Assembly: GCA_029936315.1 (NCBI GenBank)
Contig: JAPYTD010000026.1
Span: forward strand, 1 to 58,048
DNA length: 58,048 bases
Source of the DNA: Planctomycetota bacterium
GTDB taxonomy: Bacteria > Planctomycetota > UBA1135 > UBA2386
Direction of reading: 5' to 3'
Positions 17,475-25,522 of the stretch are shown one piece after another. The translations under genes were made by a program, and so were the position numbers. The notes under the pieces were generated by a model that saw only the letters and a program-made list of their open reading frames with translations, ran no database searches and had not been told where the DNA came from. Position 1 is the first letter of the stretch; each line of letters opens with the position of its first letter.

Positions 17475-18323
17475 ATGAGCGTTTCTGTTCGCAAGACCTA
17501 CAAGCTGTACGTCGGTGGCAAGTTCCCGCGCAGTGAGTCGGGGCGGGTGTTCCAACCGGCTGGCAATGAGGCGGTCAACGTCGCCCGCGGTTCGCGTAAG
17601 GACCTGCGTGATGCGATTGGCGCCGCTCGCAAGGGCCTCGCTACCTGGAGCGGTAGCGCCGCGTATCTGCGAGGCCAGATCCTCTACCGCATTGCCGAGA
17701 TGCTTGCGTCGCGCCGTGACGGCATGGTGCAAGAGCTGCGCCTTGGCGGCCTGACTCCGGCAGCTGCGCAGAAGGAACTCGACAACGCGATTGCGTTGAC
17801 GATCTGGTACGCGGGTCTGTGCGACAAGGCGCTGAGCCTGCTCGGCAGCCAGAACGCCGTGCAGGGACCGTTCTTCAACTTCTCAACCATCGAGCCGACT
17901 GGCGTTATCGGTGTGATTGCGCCGGATAAGCCTGCGTTGGTTGGCACGTTGGCGTTGCTGTTGCCGTTGCTCGTCGGTGGCAACTCAGTCGTGGCTTTGG
18001 TCAGCTCACATGCGCCGTTTGCCGGGCTCGCGCTCGGTGAGGTCCTGGCAGCGAGTGACGTTCCGGCTGGTGCCGTCAACCTGCTCAGCGGGCACCGCGA
18101 CGAACTGGCGAAGGAGTTTGCCAAGCACCGGGACATTGACGGGCTGTTGGTTTCGGGGCCGCCCGATGCTGAGTTGACCGAGGCTGCCGCGGACAACGTC
18201 AAGCGGGTGCGCTTCTGCAACCTCAGCAGCGCCGCCTGGTCGAAGGTCGAACGCTTGCGCTCTCTCAGTTGGGTCGAGCCCTTCGTCGAGACCAAGACGT
18301 TGTGGCATCCGGTCGCGCCCTAG
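17475..18323 (+). CDS. Aldehyde dehydrogenase-like protein lacking the catalytic domain
   Basis: The 282-residue product covers only the N-terminal, cofactor-binding half of the ALDH fold. KLYVGGKFPRSESGR is the usual beta start; IEPTGVIGVIAPDKPALVG corresponds to the 'P-x-G-V-v-g-x-I-x-P-W-N' motif but with D-K-P instead of W-N-F; AGAVNLLSGH matches A-G-V-x-N-x-V-x-G. There is no catalytic cysteine, no E-L-G-G-K general base and no C-terminal domain; the protein ends with SWVEPFVETKTLWHPV, which looks like a designed end and not a frameshift. The gene starts cleanly and keeps normal codon use, so it is probably a maintained, non-catalytic partner of the full-length ALDH. Inference; a structural or allosteric role is possible. 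Confidence 0.75.
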   Translation: MSVSVRKTYKLYVGGKFPRSESGRVFQPAGNEAVNVARGSRKDLRDAIGAARKGLATWSGSAAYLRGQILYRIAEMLASRRDGMVQELRLGGLTPAAAQKELDNAIALTIWYAGLCDKALSLLGSQNAVQGPFFNFSTIEPTGVIGVIAPDKPALVGTLALLLPLLVGGNSVVALVSSHAPFAGLALGEVLAASDVPAGAVNLLSGHRDELAKEFAKHRDIDGLLVSGPPDAELTEAAADNVKRVRFCNLSSAAWSKVERLRSLSWVEPFVETKTLWHPVAP

Positions 18324-18345
18324 TCCGAGTCCCTACGCGAAGTCA

Positions 18346-19656
18346 ATGAAACACCATCCCGCCAGGCTCATTGCCAAAAAGCGCGACGGCGGTGCGTTGT
18401 CCGTCGATGAGCTGCAGGATCTCGTCGCGGGAGTCGTTGACGGCACCCTCGGTGACGCGCAACTCGGTGCATTCTTGATGTCGGTTTGCTGCAACGGCAT
18501 GACGCCCGAAGAGACCGCCACCTTGACTTTGGCGATGCGCGATTCAGGGTGCGTGCTCAATCACGACCACATCAAAAAGAAGAAGATCGACAAGCACTCG
18601 ACTGGTGGGGTCGGCGACAAAGTCAGCCTGTTGCTGGCGCCGTTGCTGGCCGCCGCGGGCGTTGCGGTACCGATGGTCAGTGGTCGCGGCCTCGGCCATA
18701 CCGGCGGCACGATTGACAAGCTCGCGTCGATCCCGGGTTACAGCACCGACATGTCCCTTGAGCGCTTCGGCGAGGTGTTGGACCAATGCGGCTACGCGAT
18801 GCTGTCACCGAGTGGCGAGATCGCGCCGGCGGACCGTCGCATGTATTCGACCCGCGACATCAGCGGCACCGTTGAGAGCATTCCGCTGATCACCAGTTCG
18901 ATCCTGTCGAAGAAGCTTGCCGAAGGCATCGATGGCCTGGTCATGGACGTCAAGTTTGGCCGCGCATCGTTCATGCGGGAAGAGCACGACGCAGTTGCGT
19001 TGATGGAAGGCCTGGTCGCAACCGGGCGCGCTGCGGGCATACAAATGAGCGCGTTACTCACCGACATGGACCATCCGCTCGGACTGGCGATCGGCAACGC
19101 ACTCGAAGTGCTCGAAGTGTTGGCCGCTCTCGACGGCGAGTGCCCGGATGATCTGCGTGAATTGACGTTGGCACTCGGCGTCGAGATGTTGTTGCTGGCC
19201 GACGCGGCGCCCGACGCCGACACCGCCCGCGCTACGTTGACGAGGCTCTGGGACGATGGCGTCGTTCGCCAGGTCTTCCGCGACAACCTCGAACTCCAGG
19301 GCGGCGACGTGCGCGTGCTCGACGATCCTTCGCTGTTGGGCCGTGCGCCGCACGTGGTTCCGGTGGAGGCGATGCGCTCGGGATTCGTCACGGATGTCGA
19401 TCCGTTGGCGCTCGGCCATGTCGTCGTGGACCTCGGCGGCGGCCGCCGCCAACCAAACGACCAGGTCGATCCTCACGTCGGCATCGTGCTGCGCAAGGTG
19501 CTCGGCGACGAAGTGCACACAGGCGATGTCATCGCGTTTGTGCATGCGAGCACCGACCTCGCCGCACGTGACTCCGCGCACGCCGTCATGTTGGCGATGC
19601 CGATCGGCGACGAACGTGTTCGCCGCCGCGCGCTCGTCAAGCAGCGGCTGGCGTAG
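18346..19656 (+). CDS. deoA: Pyrimidine-nucleoside (thymidine) phosphorylase
   Basis: The 436-residue product matches the thymidine/pyrimidine-nucleoside phosphorylase family: DELQDLVAGVVDGTLGDAQ in the alpha domain, the phosphate-binding KHSTGGVGDKVSLLLAPLLA, VSGRGLGHTGGTIDKLASIP and SSILSKKLAEGIDGLVMDVKFG. It phosphorolyses thymidine, deoxyuridine (and often uridine) to base plus (deoxy)ribose 1-phosphate. With Cdd upstream and DeoC in the same run, the pathway lacks only phosphopentomutase in this window. Cdd, DeoC, ALDH, the half-ALDH and this gene are all on the plus strand with short gaps, but the TraB-like gene sits between. DeoA (thymidine-specific) versus Pdp (broad) cannot be told from these motifs. 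Confidence 0.92.
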   Translation: MKHHPARLIAKKRDGGALSVDELQDLVAGVVDGTLGDAQLGAFLMSVCCNGMTPEETATLTLAMRDSGCVLNHDHIKKKKIDKHSTGGVGDKVSLLLAPLLAAAGVAVPMVSGRGLGHTGGTIDKLASIPGYSTDMSLERFGEVLDQCGYAMLSPSGEIAPADRRMYSTRDISGTVESIPLITSSILSKKLAEGIDGLVMDVKFGRASFMREEHDAVALMEGLVATGRAAGIQMSALLTDMDHPLGLAIGNALEVLEVLAALDGECPDDLRELTLALGVEMLLLADAAPDADTARATLTRLWDDGVVRQVFRDNLELQGGDVRVLDDPSLLGRAPHVVPVEAMRSGFVTDVDPLALGHVVVDLGGGRRQPNDQVDPHVGIVLRKVLGDEVHTGDVIAFVHASTDLAARDSAHAVMLAMPIGDERVRRRALVKQRLA

Positions 19657-19659
19657 CGG

Positions 19660-19746
19660 TTACTTGCCGGGTTTGGCCGGCAGCATTTCTTGCTTCACGA
19701 GTTTGGGTGCCGCCACGGCAATGCCGAAACTTCGTGCTTCGTTCAT
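19660..19746 (-). CDS. Possible 28-residue peptide coupled to the K+ channel gene
   Basis: An ATG at 19746 overlaps the TGA of the channel gene (19743-19745) in an ATGA arrangement, and the frame runs 28 codons to a TAA at 19660. The peptide (beginning MNEARSFGIAVAAPKLV, ending in PAKPGK) is neither hydrophobic nor low-complexity. The position directly behind the channel with an overlapping start suggests translational coupling. Length is too short for a coding-potential argument, so this may be chance. Confidence 0.35.
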   Translation of the reverse strand: MNEARSFGIAVAAPKLVKQEMLPAKPGK

Positions 19747-20612
19747 GTTGCGGACTTTGGTAGTGGGCTGCCACACGCCCGGCAGAAGTTCGCATGGCGG
19801 TCTGGTTCGCCCTTGCCGCAGTCATTGCACTCGCGTTGGCCGCGTTTGTAGGAAAGGCGTTCGGCCGTGAACTCCGAGCTGACGATGCCGGTCGGAACGG
19901 CGAGTGTGCCCCAGCCGAGCAGCATCATCATCGAAGCGATCAACCGGCCAGCGTCCGTCACCGGTGTGATGTCTCCGAAGCCGACGGTCGTCATCGTCGT
20001 GATCGCCCAGTAGACACACATCGGAATGCTGGAGAAGCCGTTGTTGGGGCCCTCGATGACGTAAATCAGCGTGCCCATGACGAGCACGACAATGATGACG
20101 AAGAACAAGAACACGAAGATCTTGTGGCGCGATGCATTCAAGGCGCGGCCGAGTGAGCCGAACTCGGCGACGAACTTGCCGAGGCGCAGTACCCGGAAGA
20201 CGCGTAGCAAGCGCAGTACGCGCACATCGACCAAGACACTGATCGCTGGCAGCATCAGGGCCAGGTAGCTCGGTAGCAGCGCGAGCAGATCGACAATACC
20301 GAAGAAGCTGCGCGCGTAGCGGGTGCGCTGCTCGACGCAGTAGAGGCGCGCGACGTACTCTATGGTGAATGCGATCGTGAAGCCCCACTCGGCGATATCG
20401 AACAACTCGCCGTAATCCACGTGAGTGGCCTCGACGCTGTCGAGCATGACGGCGACGACACTGATCACGATGATCGTGATCAGTGCGATGTCGAAGCCGC
20501 GCCCGGCCGGCGTGTGGATGCCGAAGATGACGTCGTAGAGCTTCTGCCGGAAGCCACCCTCGGGTCGACCGAACTGCGTCTGCGGCTGGATGGTTCCCGG
20601 GGCTTCGGTCAT
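19743..20612 (-). CDS. Voltage-gated-type K+ channel with C-terminal zinc ribbon
   Basis: The 289-residue product has six transmembrane segments and a pore loop. Helices include IALITIIVISVVAVMLD (S1 area), IAEWGFTIAFTIEYVARLY and a charged S4-like segment VRVLRLLRVFRVLRLGKF with arginines every third residue. The selectivity filter is TTMTTVGFGDITP, i.e. T-V-G-F-G-D, a K+-type filter. Thus it is a six-helix, Kv/ion-transport family tetrameric channel. The C-terminus is unusual: a short C-x-x-C ... C-x-x-C zinc ribbon (CNDCGKG then FCRACGSPL), as in prokaryotic zinc-ribbon proteins. It is upstream of a possible 28-residue peptide and about 10 bp from the aconitase gene. K+ (or Na+/K+) passage is family knowledge; physiology is inferred. 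Confidence 0.85.
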   Translation of the reverse strand: MTEAPGTIQPQTQFGRPEGGFRQKLYDVIFGIHTPAGRGFDIALITIIVISVVAVMLDSVEATHVDYGELFDIAEWGFTIAFTIEYVARLYCVEQRTRYARSFFGIVDLLALLPSYLALMLPAISVLVDVRVLRLLRVFRVLRLGKFVAEFGSLGRALNASRHKIFVFLFFVIIVVLVMGTLIYVIEGPNNGFSSIPMCVYWAITTMTTVGFGDITPVTDAGRLIASMMMLLGWGTLAVPTGIVSSEFTAERLSYKRGQRECNDCGKGEPDRHANFCRACGSPLPKSAT

Positions 20613-20621
20613 GGCTTCGGC

Positions 20622-23420
20622 CTATTTCTTCGCTGCGGCTTTGCGCTCTGGCTTGGTAGTGGCCTTCTTGCTGGCCTTCTTTTTGGCCACCTTCTTCTTG
20701 GGCTTCTGCTTCAACAGCTTGCGCATCACGGTCTGCAGGATGCCGCCGTTGCGGTAGTAGTCGACCTCGACTGGCGTATCGATGCGGCAGCGCGCCTGGA
20801 ACTTCGTGACCTTGCCGGTGTCCGGGTGGGTCGCCGTCACCGTCAGCATCTGGCGTGCCTTCAGCTTGTCGTCGACGGCAACGTCGAATGACTCGGCCTC
20901 GGTGAGCTTCAGCGACTCTCGCGTATCGCCCTTCTTGAACTCAAGCGGCAGCACGCCCATGAACACGAGGTTGCTGCGGTGGATGCGCTCGAAGCTTTCG
21001 GCGAGCACAAACTTGACGCCGAGCATCAACGTGCCCTTCGCGGCCCAGTCGCGCGACGAGCCGGTGCCGTATTCCTTGCCGGCGAGCACACACAGCGTCG
21101 TACCTTCTGCTTGGTAGCGCATCGCGGCGTCGTAGATGGCCATCGTCTCGCCACTCGGCAGGTGCTTGGTAAAGCCACCTTCCTGATCGACCATCAGGTT
21201 GCGCAGGCGGATGTTCGCGAACGTGCCGCGCGCCATGACGCGGTCGTTGCCGCGGCGGGCGCCGTAGCTGTTGAAGTCACGTTGCTTGACCTTGCTGTCG
21301 AGCAGGAAGCGACCGGCCGGGCTGTCGGCCTTGATGTTGCCCGCCGGCGAGATGTGGTCGGTCGTCGTCGAGTCACCGAGGATTGCGAGCACGCGCGCCG
21401 AGCGCAACGGCTTGATGCGCGATACTTCGGCCGTCATCGTTTGGAAGAAGGGCGGCTCTTGGATGTAGGTCGAACCAGGTTGGAACGCGAACAGTGCGCT
21501 CTTCTTGGCCGAGATGATGCGCCACGGCGGCGGGCCAAGGTTCGCCGCCTTGTATTGTTTGACGAATGCCTTGGGTGACATGCTCGAAGCGATCATGTCT
21601 TGGATCTCTTCTTGCGTCGGCCACAGTTCGCGCAGGTAGACCGGCTTGCCCTTCTTGTCGTGACCAAGCGGCTCCTTGTCCAAGTCGATGTCGACCGTGC
21701 CGGCCAACGCGTAGGCGACCACGAGCGGCGGCGACGCCAGGTAGTTGGCCTTTACGTCCGGGTTGACCCGGCCTTCGAAGTTGCGGTTGCCGCTGAGCAC
21801 CGATGCAGCAACCAGGTTGCCTCCGCGCACGGCTTCGGCGACCGGTTGCGGCAGCGGGCCACTGTTGCCGATGCAGGTCGTGCAGCCGTAGCCGACGATG
21901 TGGAAGCCGAGCTTCTCAAGCGGCTTGAGCAAATCGGCTTTCTCAAGGTAGTCGGTGACGACGCGCGAGCCGGGTGCGAGCGACGTCTTGACCCACGACT
22001 TGCGGGTCAGGCCACGCGCGGCCGCCTTCTTGGCGACGAGGCCGGCGCCGAGCATGACCGATGGGTTGGACGTGTTGGTGCACGACGTGATTGCCGCGAT
22101 CGTGACGGCGCCATGGCCGATCGTCGCCTTGGACTTGTCGTTGACCTTGGCGGTCGTCGTCAGTTGTCGGCGAGAGAGGCCAAAGCCACGCTCCTTCACA
22201 CTCTTCTTCAACGTGCGGTGGAACTCCTTCTGCATGTTGCCGAGCGTGATGCGGTCTTGCGGGCGCTTGGGGCCGGCGAGGCTCGGCACGACCGTCGCCA
22301 TGTCGAGGTTCACCGTCGACGAGAACTTGGGCGTCGGTGCCTCTGGCGTCCAAAACAGGTTTTGGGCGCGGTAGTACGCTTCGACCAGTTCGATGTGGTC
22401 CTGGTTGCGACCGCTGCGCGCCAAGAATCGGCAGGTTTCTTGGTCGACCGGGAAGAAGCCCATCGTCGCGCCGTACTCCGGCGCCATGTTGGCGAGCGTC
22501 GCGCGATCCGCGAGTGACATCTTGGCGATGCCTTCGCCGTAGAACTCAACGAACTTGCCAACGCAACCGTGCGCCCGCAGCGCTTCGGTCACGGTCAATA
22601 CCAGGTCCGTCGCGGTGGCGCCGTCCGGCAACGTACCGGTCAGTTCCATGCCTACCACTTCGGGCAGCAGCATGTAGGTCGCCTGGCCGAGCATGACGGC
22701 TTCGGCTTCGATGCCACCGACACCCCAGCCGAGCACGCCGAGGCCGTTGATCATCGTCGTATGCGAGTCGGTGCCGACGACCGTGTCAGGATAGATATAG
22801 GTGTCGCGGCCAACTTCCTTGGTCAGGGCACAGCTGGCCAGGTACTCGAGATTGACTTGGTGCACGATGCCCATGCCGGGCGGCACGACGCGGAAGTTGG
22901 TCAGCGACTTCTGGCCCCACTTCAAGAACTCGTAGCGCTCCTTGTTGCGCTTGAACTCGAGCTTCAGATTATGCTGCTCGGCGGCCTTGCTGTTGAACGC
23001 GTCGACCTGCACCGAGTGGTCGATGACGAGATCGCACGGCACTTCTGGGTTGATCAAACTGGGGTCGCCACCAAGTCGCTTCATGGCGGCGCGCATAGCC
23101 GCGAGGTCGACGACACATGGCACACCCGTGAAGTCCTGCAGCACCACGCGTCCCGGCAAGAACGGCACTTCGACCTTGCCAGCCGTCTTCGGACCCCATT
23201 TCGCGATGTTGCGCACGTGCTCCTCGGTCACCACATAACCGTCGAGGTTGCGCAGCGCCTGCTCGAGCAGCACGCGAATCGAGTACGGTAGGTGGCCAAG
23301 CTTGGCGCCGATGCCGCCGCTCTTGGTTGGTTGCGCGAGCGCATCCAGGGAGAAATAGGTGTAGGTCTTGCGACCGACTTTGAGTTTCGAACGGGAGGAG
23401 AAGGGGTTGCGCACGGCCAT
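20622..23420 (-). CDS. acnA: Aconitate hydratase A, with basic C-terminal tail
   Basis: The 932-residue product is a full-length AcnA/IRP-type aconitase. The [4Fe-4S] cysteines appear in [12 protein letters not shown] and [17 protein letters not shown], the substrate-site [20 protein letters not shown] is intact, and the swivel domain has [12 protein letters not shown]-type sequence ([15 protein letters not shown]) and [16 protein letters not shown]. It interconverts citrate and isocitrate in the TCA cycle. The last ~35 residues are a Lys/Ala-rich tail ([16 protein letters not shown] and more) not found in typical AcnA; it resembles histone-H1-like tails and may bind nucleic acid. The gene is divergent from the lipoprotein gene to its right and 9 bp upstream of the channel gene, so channel and aconitase may share a transcript. 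Confidence 0.95.
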   Translation of the reverse strand: MAVRNPFSSRSKLKVGRKTYTYFSLDALAQPTKSGGIGAKLGHLPYSIRVLLEQALRNLDGYVVTEEHVRNIAKWGPKTAGKVEVPFLPGRVVLQDFTGVPCVVDLAAMRAAMKRLGGDPSLINPEVPCDLVIDHSVQVDAFNSKAAEQHNLKLEFKRNKERYEFLKWGQKSLTNFRVVPPGMGIVHQVNLEYLASCALTKEVGRDTYIYPDTVVGTDSHTTMINGLGVLGWGVGGIEAEAVMLGQATYMLLPEVVGMELTGTLPDGATATDLVLTVTEALRAHGCVGKFVEFYGEGIAKMSLADRATLANMAPEYGATMGFFPVDQETCRFLARSGRNQDHIELVEAYYRAQNLFWTPEAPTPKFSSTVNLDMATVVPSLAGPKRPQDRITLGNMQKEFHRTLKKSVKERGFGLSRRQLTTTAKVNDKSKATIGHGAVTIAAITSCTNTSNPSVMLGAGLVAKKAAARGLTRKSWVKTSLAPGSRVVTDYLEKADLLKPLEKLGFHIVGYGCTTCIGNSGPLPQPVAEAVRGGNLVAASVLSGNRNFEGRVNPDVKANYLASPPLVVAYALAGTVDIDLDKEPLGHDKKGKPVYLRELWPTQEEIQDMIASSMSPKAFVKQYKAANLGPPPWRIISAKKSALFAFQPGSTYIQEPPFFQTMTAEVSRIKPLRSARVLAILGDSTTTDHISPAGNIKADSPAGRFLLDSKVKQRDFNSYGARRGNDRVMARGTFANIRLRNLMVDQEGGFTKHLPSGETMAIYDAAMRYQAEGTTLCVLAGKEYGTGSSRDWAAKGTLMLGVKFVLAESFERIHRSNLVFMGVLPLEFKKGDTRESLKLTEAESFDVAVDDKLKARQMLTVTATHPDTGKVTKFQARCRIDTPVEVDYYRNGGILQTVMRKLLKQKPKKKVAKKKASKKATTKPERKAAAKK

Positions 23421-23546
23421 ATTGCTTGGGTTGCGGCGAATTGCTGGGCCGCAGTCATGGCAAGCGTTCTACCCGGTTGGGCTGCTACAGGCAAAAGCGC
23501 TCGCGGCTTGAGCTGGCGGCGCAATCCTGCCGATGGCATGGGAGTC

Positions 23547-24275
23547 ATGACGCGCAACCCCCTAATGTCCTTCTGCAGGCCTCTGGCGCTGCCTTTGCTC
23601 GCGGTCGCGGCCACCTCGTGCGGCACCTTCAACTACACGGCGGACTTCTCAAACAACGAGTTGTACTTCGTCGACGTTGCGTTCGAGACCAAGGCCCCTG
23701 GCGATCGCCAGGTGTTCGTGACCCCGCTCAAGGATGAACGCAGTGCCAAGGTGTTGCCGCTGCACGAACGGGGCTTCCCGATCCGCTACGGCAACGATGA
23801 CTTCTGGGAGCGCCCCATTCCTGAGATGTTGGCCGAGGTTCTCGCGCGACATCTCACCAACAGCGGGCTGTTTCCGGCGATCATCAACCAGGCGACACCC
23901 GACTGCCTGATCATGAAGCCGACCCTGGTGTCGTTCGCGGTGGGTGCGAAGGAAGCCATGGCCGGCTCGATGAGCTTCGCCGAGGTTGGTTTGCGCATTG
24001 AGGTGCATGGCCCGGCGGATAGCACCGGTTTGCGCCCTGTGTGGCACGATCAGGTCTATGGCAACCAGCAGGTGTCTGAGTTCAGCGTCAATCCTGTCAG
24101 CCCATACCGCCTGATCGGTCGGGCGTTGCAGTTGACGATGGCGCGCACGTTGTCCGGCCTCGATGGCAGCAATGTTGGCCGCAGTCACGTTCCGCCTGAG
24201 GTCGTGGTTGCGTTGGGGGATGGGGCTCAGGGAGCGGTCCCAAAAACCGCTGAAGCGACCACGCAGAAGGACTGA
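23547..24275 (+). CDS. Probable lipoprotein of unknown function
   Basis: From ATG 23547 the product is 242 residues. Its N-terminus (PLALPLLAVAATSCGTF) has a hydrophobic core ending in A-A-T-S-C, a plausible lipobox, so it is probably attached to a membrane. The body reads as a soluble alpha/beta protein with EVLARHLTNSGLFPAI, a pattern like LpoB/CsgG-type lipoproteins, but no firm family match. The C-terminus is rich in Ala, Gly and Pro. An ATG nine bases upstream (23538) is also in frame; GGGAG at 23540-23544 does not decide. The gene is divergent from acnA. The 213-bp gap downstream shows no gene. Confidence 0.6.
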   Translation: MTRNPLMSFCRPLALPLLAVAATSCGTFNYTADFSNNELYFVDVAFETKAPGDRQVFVTPLKDERSAKVLPLHERGFPIRYGNDDFWERPIPEMLAEVLARHLTNSGLFPAIINQATPDCLIMKPTLVSFAVGAKEAMAGSMSFAEVGLRIEVHGPADSTGLRPVWHDQVYGNQQVSEFSVNPVSPYRLIGRALQLTMARTLSGLDGSNVGRSHVPPEVVVALGDGAQGAVPKTAEATTQKD

Positions 24276-24488
24276 GCCCTTGCCTGTCGCAGCTCGTCGA
24301 GGCATCTGCTGCGTAACGCTTATTGACGCTTGTTGGCCGTTGTCTTGAGGTGCCTTCGTGCGGAACTTCTTTGCGCGCCGGGCTCATCATGGCGCCAGGC
24401 TCACTCTTGGTGAGTCGAGTTGCGCCACCAGCCAACGGATCCGCCCTGGGGTTGTTCTGGTGGCGCTTTTGCTTCAGCATTCTTGCAC

Positions 24489-24857
24489 GTGTCCGTCAAA
24501 CGCACTCCCGCGCCGAAGAGCCTGCCGATCTGGGTTCGGATCACCATTGTGGGTGTGATTGCGTTTGCAGGCATTGCCGGCACGCTCGCCTATCGTGACG
24601 TCCTGCGACAGCCCGCCGAGGACGCACCAAGGGTGGAGTTCACGGTCGAGGGGTTGGATTGCCCGGTCTGGTGCGCGGTGCGTTTGTCGAACAGCATCGA
24701 CTCCCTCGATGGGGCACGGGTCGAAAGCATTGACCAGAAGACTGGCAAGGTCATCGTGCGACACGACCCGGCACGGCAGAATGTAGAGGTGCTGCGCAAG
24801 CTGATCGACGCGCGTGGATTTGCCGTGCAGGCAAGTGAGCCCGTCGAGAAGCGCTGA
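24489..24857 (+). CDS. Single-pass protein with heavy-metal-associated-like domain
   Basis: From GTG 24489 the product is 122 residues. A single transmembrane segment (WVRITIVGVIAFAGIAGTLAY) follows a short basic N-terminus. A ferredoxin-like domain then reads FTVEGLDCPVWCAVRL ... GKVIVRHDPARQNVEVL ... LIDARGFAV. This follows the order of an HMA domain (G-M-x-C-x-x-C, then V-x-x-D, then G-Y/F), but the metal pair is C-x-x-x-C in place of the usual C-x-x-C. It is thus a membrane-tethered, possibly metal-binding protein; relatives include mercury/copper chaperone domains. The start is chosen because upstream codons (open to 24420) do not look coding. Confidence 0.6.
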   Translation: MSVKRTPAPKSLPIWVRITIVGVIAFAGIAGTLAYRDVLRQPAEDAPRVEFTVEGLDCPVWCAVRLSNSIDSLDGARVESIDQKTGKVIVRHDPARQNVEVLRKLIDARGFAVQASEPVEKR

Positions 24858-24870
24858 GCGGCACGTTTTG

Positions 24871-24909
24871 GTCAAAGCATGTTGCCAAAGCATGCCCCCA
24901 AAGCACGCT
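24871..24909. repeat. 13-bp tandem repeat, three copies plus a degenerate fourth
   Basis: Copies at 24871-24883, 24884-24896 and 24897-24909 share the core ccaaagca(t/c)g. A degenerate fourth copy may follow. They lie in the spacer before the DUF2911 gene and its start. Confidence 0.65.
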
Positions 24910-24940
24910 GCCAGAGAATAGCCCCAACAAGCGAGTGACC

Positions 24941-25522
24941 ATGTCCCTTGGATCGAACCGTACCCGTCTCGCAGCGATCGCTGTGCTCTGCCTGATTCCG
25001 TTGTCCGTTGCGTTGGTGGATCAGCCAGCTGCGGCGCAGCCCGGTGACTACCAGCCGAGTGACTACCAGCCGATGCTGTTGCCGCATCCGCACTTCACCA
25101 AGACGCTCAACTGCCAGGTCTCCAAGGGCCTCGAGATTACGATGAAGCACCTGACGGTGACCTACAACAAGAAGGGCGCCGAGAAGATGGCGGTCGGCGC
25201 GGCGTGGCACCTTGGCGGTGCAGTGTTCGAGACGACTGGCGATTTGCTGATCGGTGGCCAGAAGGTCAAGGCCGGCAAGTACGCGCTCAGTGCCCGCAAG
25301 GCCAAGAAGGGTTGGCAGCTGACGCTGCACGAAGGCCGTGGCTTCAGCCGGCCAGGCGAGGATGCCATCGTTCTCAAGACGGACTGGCGAGGCGGTACGT
25401 TGTTGTTCGAACACCTGAACTGCGACATCCAGCCGGGTGGCGACAAGAAGAGCACGAAGCTGTTCCTCGACGTTCGCTTCGACAAGATGCTGGCCCGCGT
25501 GCTGATCGAGATTCCCGAGTGA
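24941..25522 (+). CDS. Exported DUF2911 family protein
   Basis: The 193-residue product carries a signal peptide (LAAIAVLCLIPLSVALV, cleavage likely after AAA at ~30). The rest matches the DUF2911 pattern: a beta strand with EITMKHLTVTYNKKG, then AAWHLGG, TTGDLLIGGQKVKAGKYAL, and later GWQLTLHEGRG. The family occurs in Bacteroidota and Planctomycetota, has no known function and is probably periplasmic. A 15-bp duplication encodes the repeat GDYQPSDYQP just after the cleavage site. ATG 24941 is preferred; a GTG at 24935 is also in frame. Its TGA overlaps the GTG start of the next gene. Confidence 0.8.
   Translation: MSLGSNRTRLAAIAVLCLIPLSVALVDQPAAAQPGDYQPSDYQPMLLPHPHFTKTLNCQVSKGLEITMKHLTVTYNKKGAEKMAVGAAWHLGGAVFETTGDLLIGGQKVKAGKYALSARKAKKGWQLTLHEGRGFSRPGEDAIVLKTDWRGGTLLFEHLNCDIQPGGDKKSTKLFLDVRFDKMLARVLIEIPE
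25044..25073. repeat. Exact 15-bp tandem duplication in the DUF2911 gene
   Basis: The 15-mer gtgactaccagccga at 25044-25058 is repeated exactly at 25059-25073. In frame it encodes the doubled pentapeptide segment after the signal peptide. Confidence 0.9.

Noticed and set aside
12980-19656. Deoxynucleoside run as a bacterial-microcompartment locus
   Set aside because: No shell-protein gene (BMC-H, -T or -P) is present in the window, and the ALDH is not of the clear acylating type.
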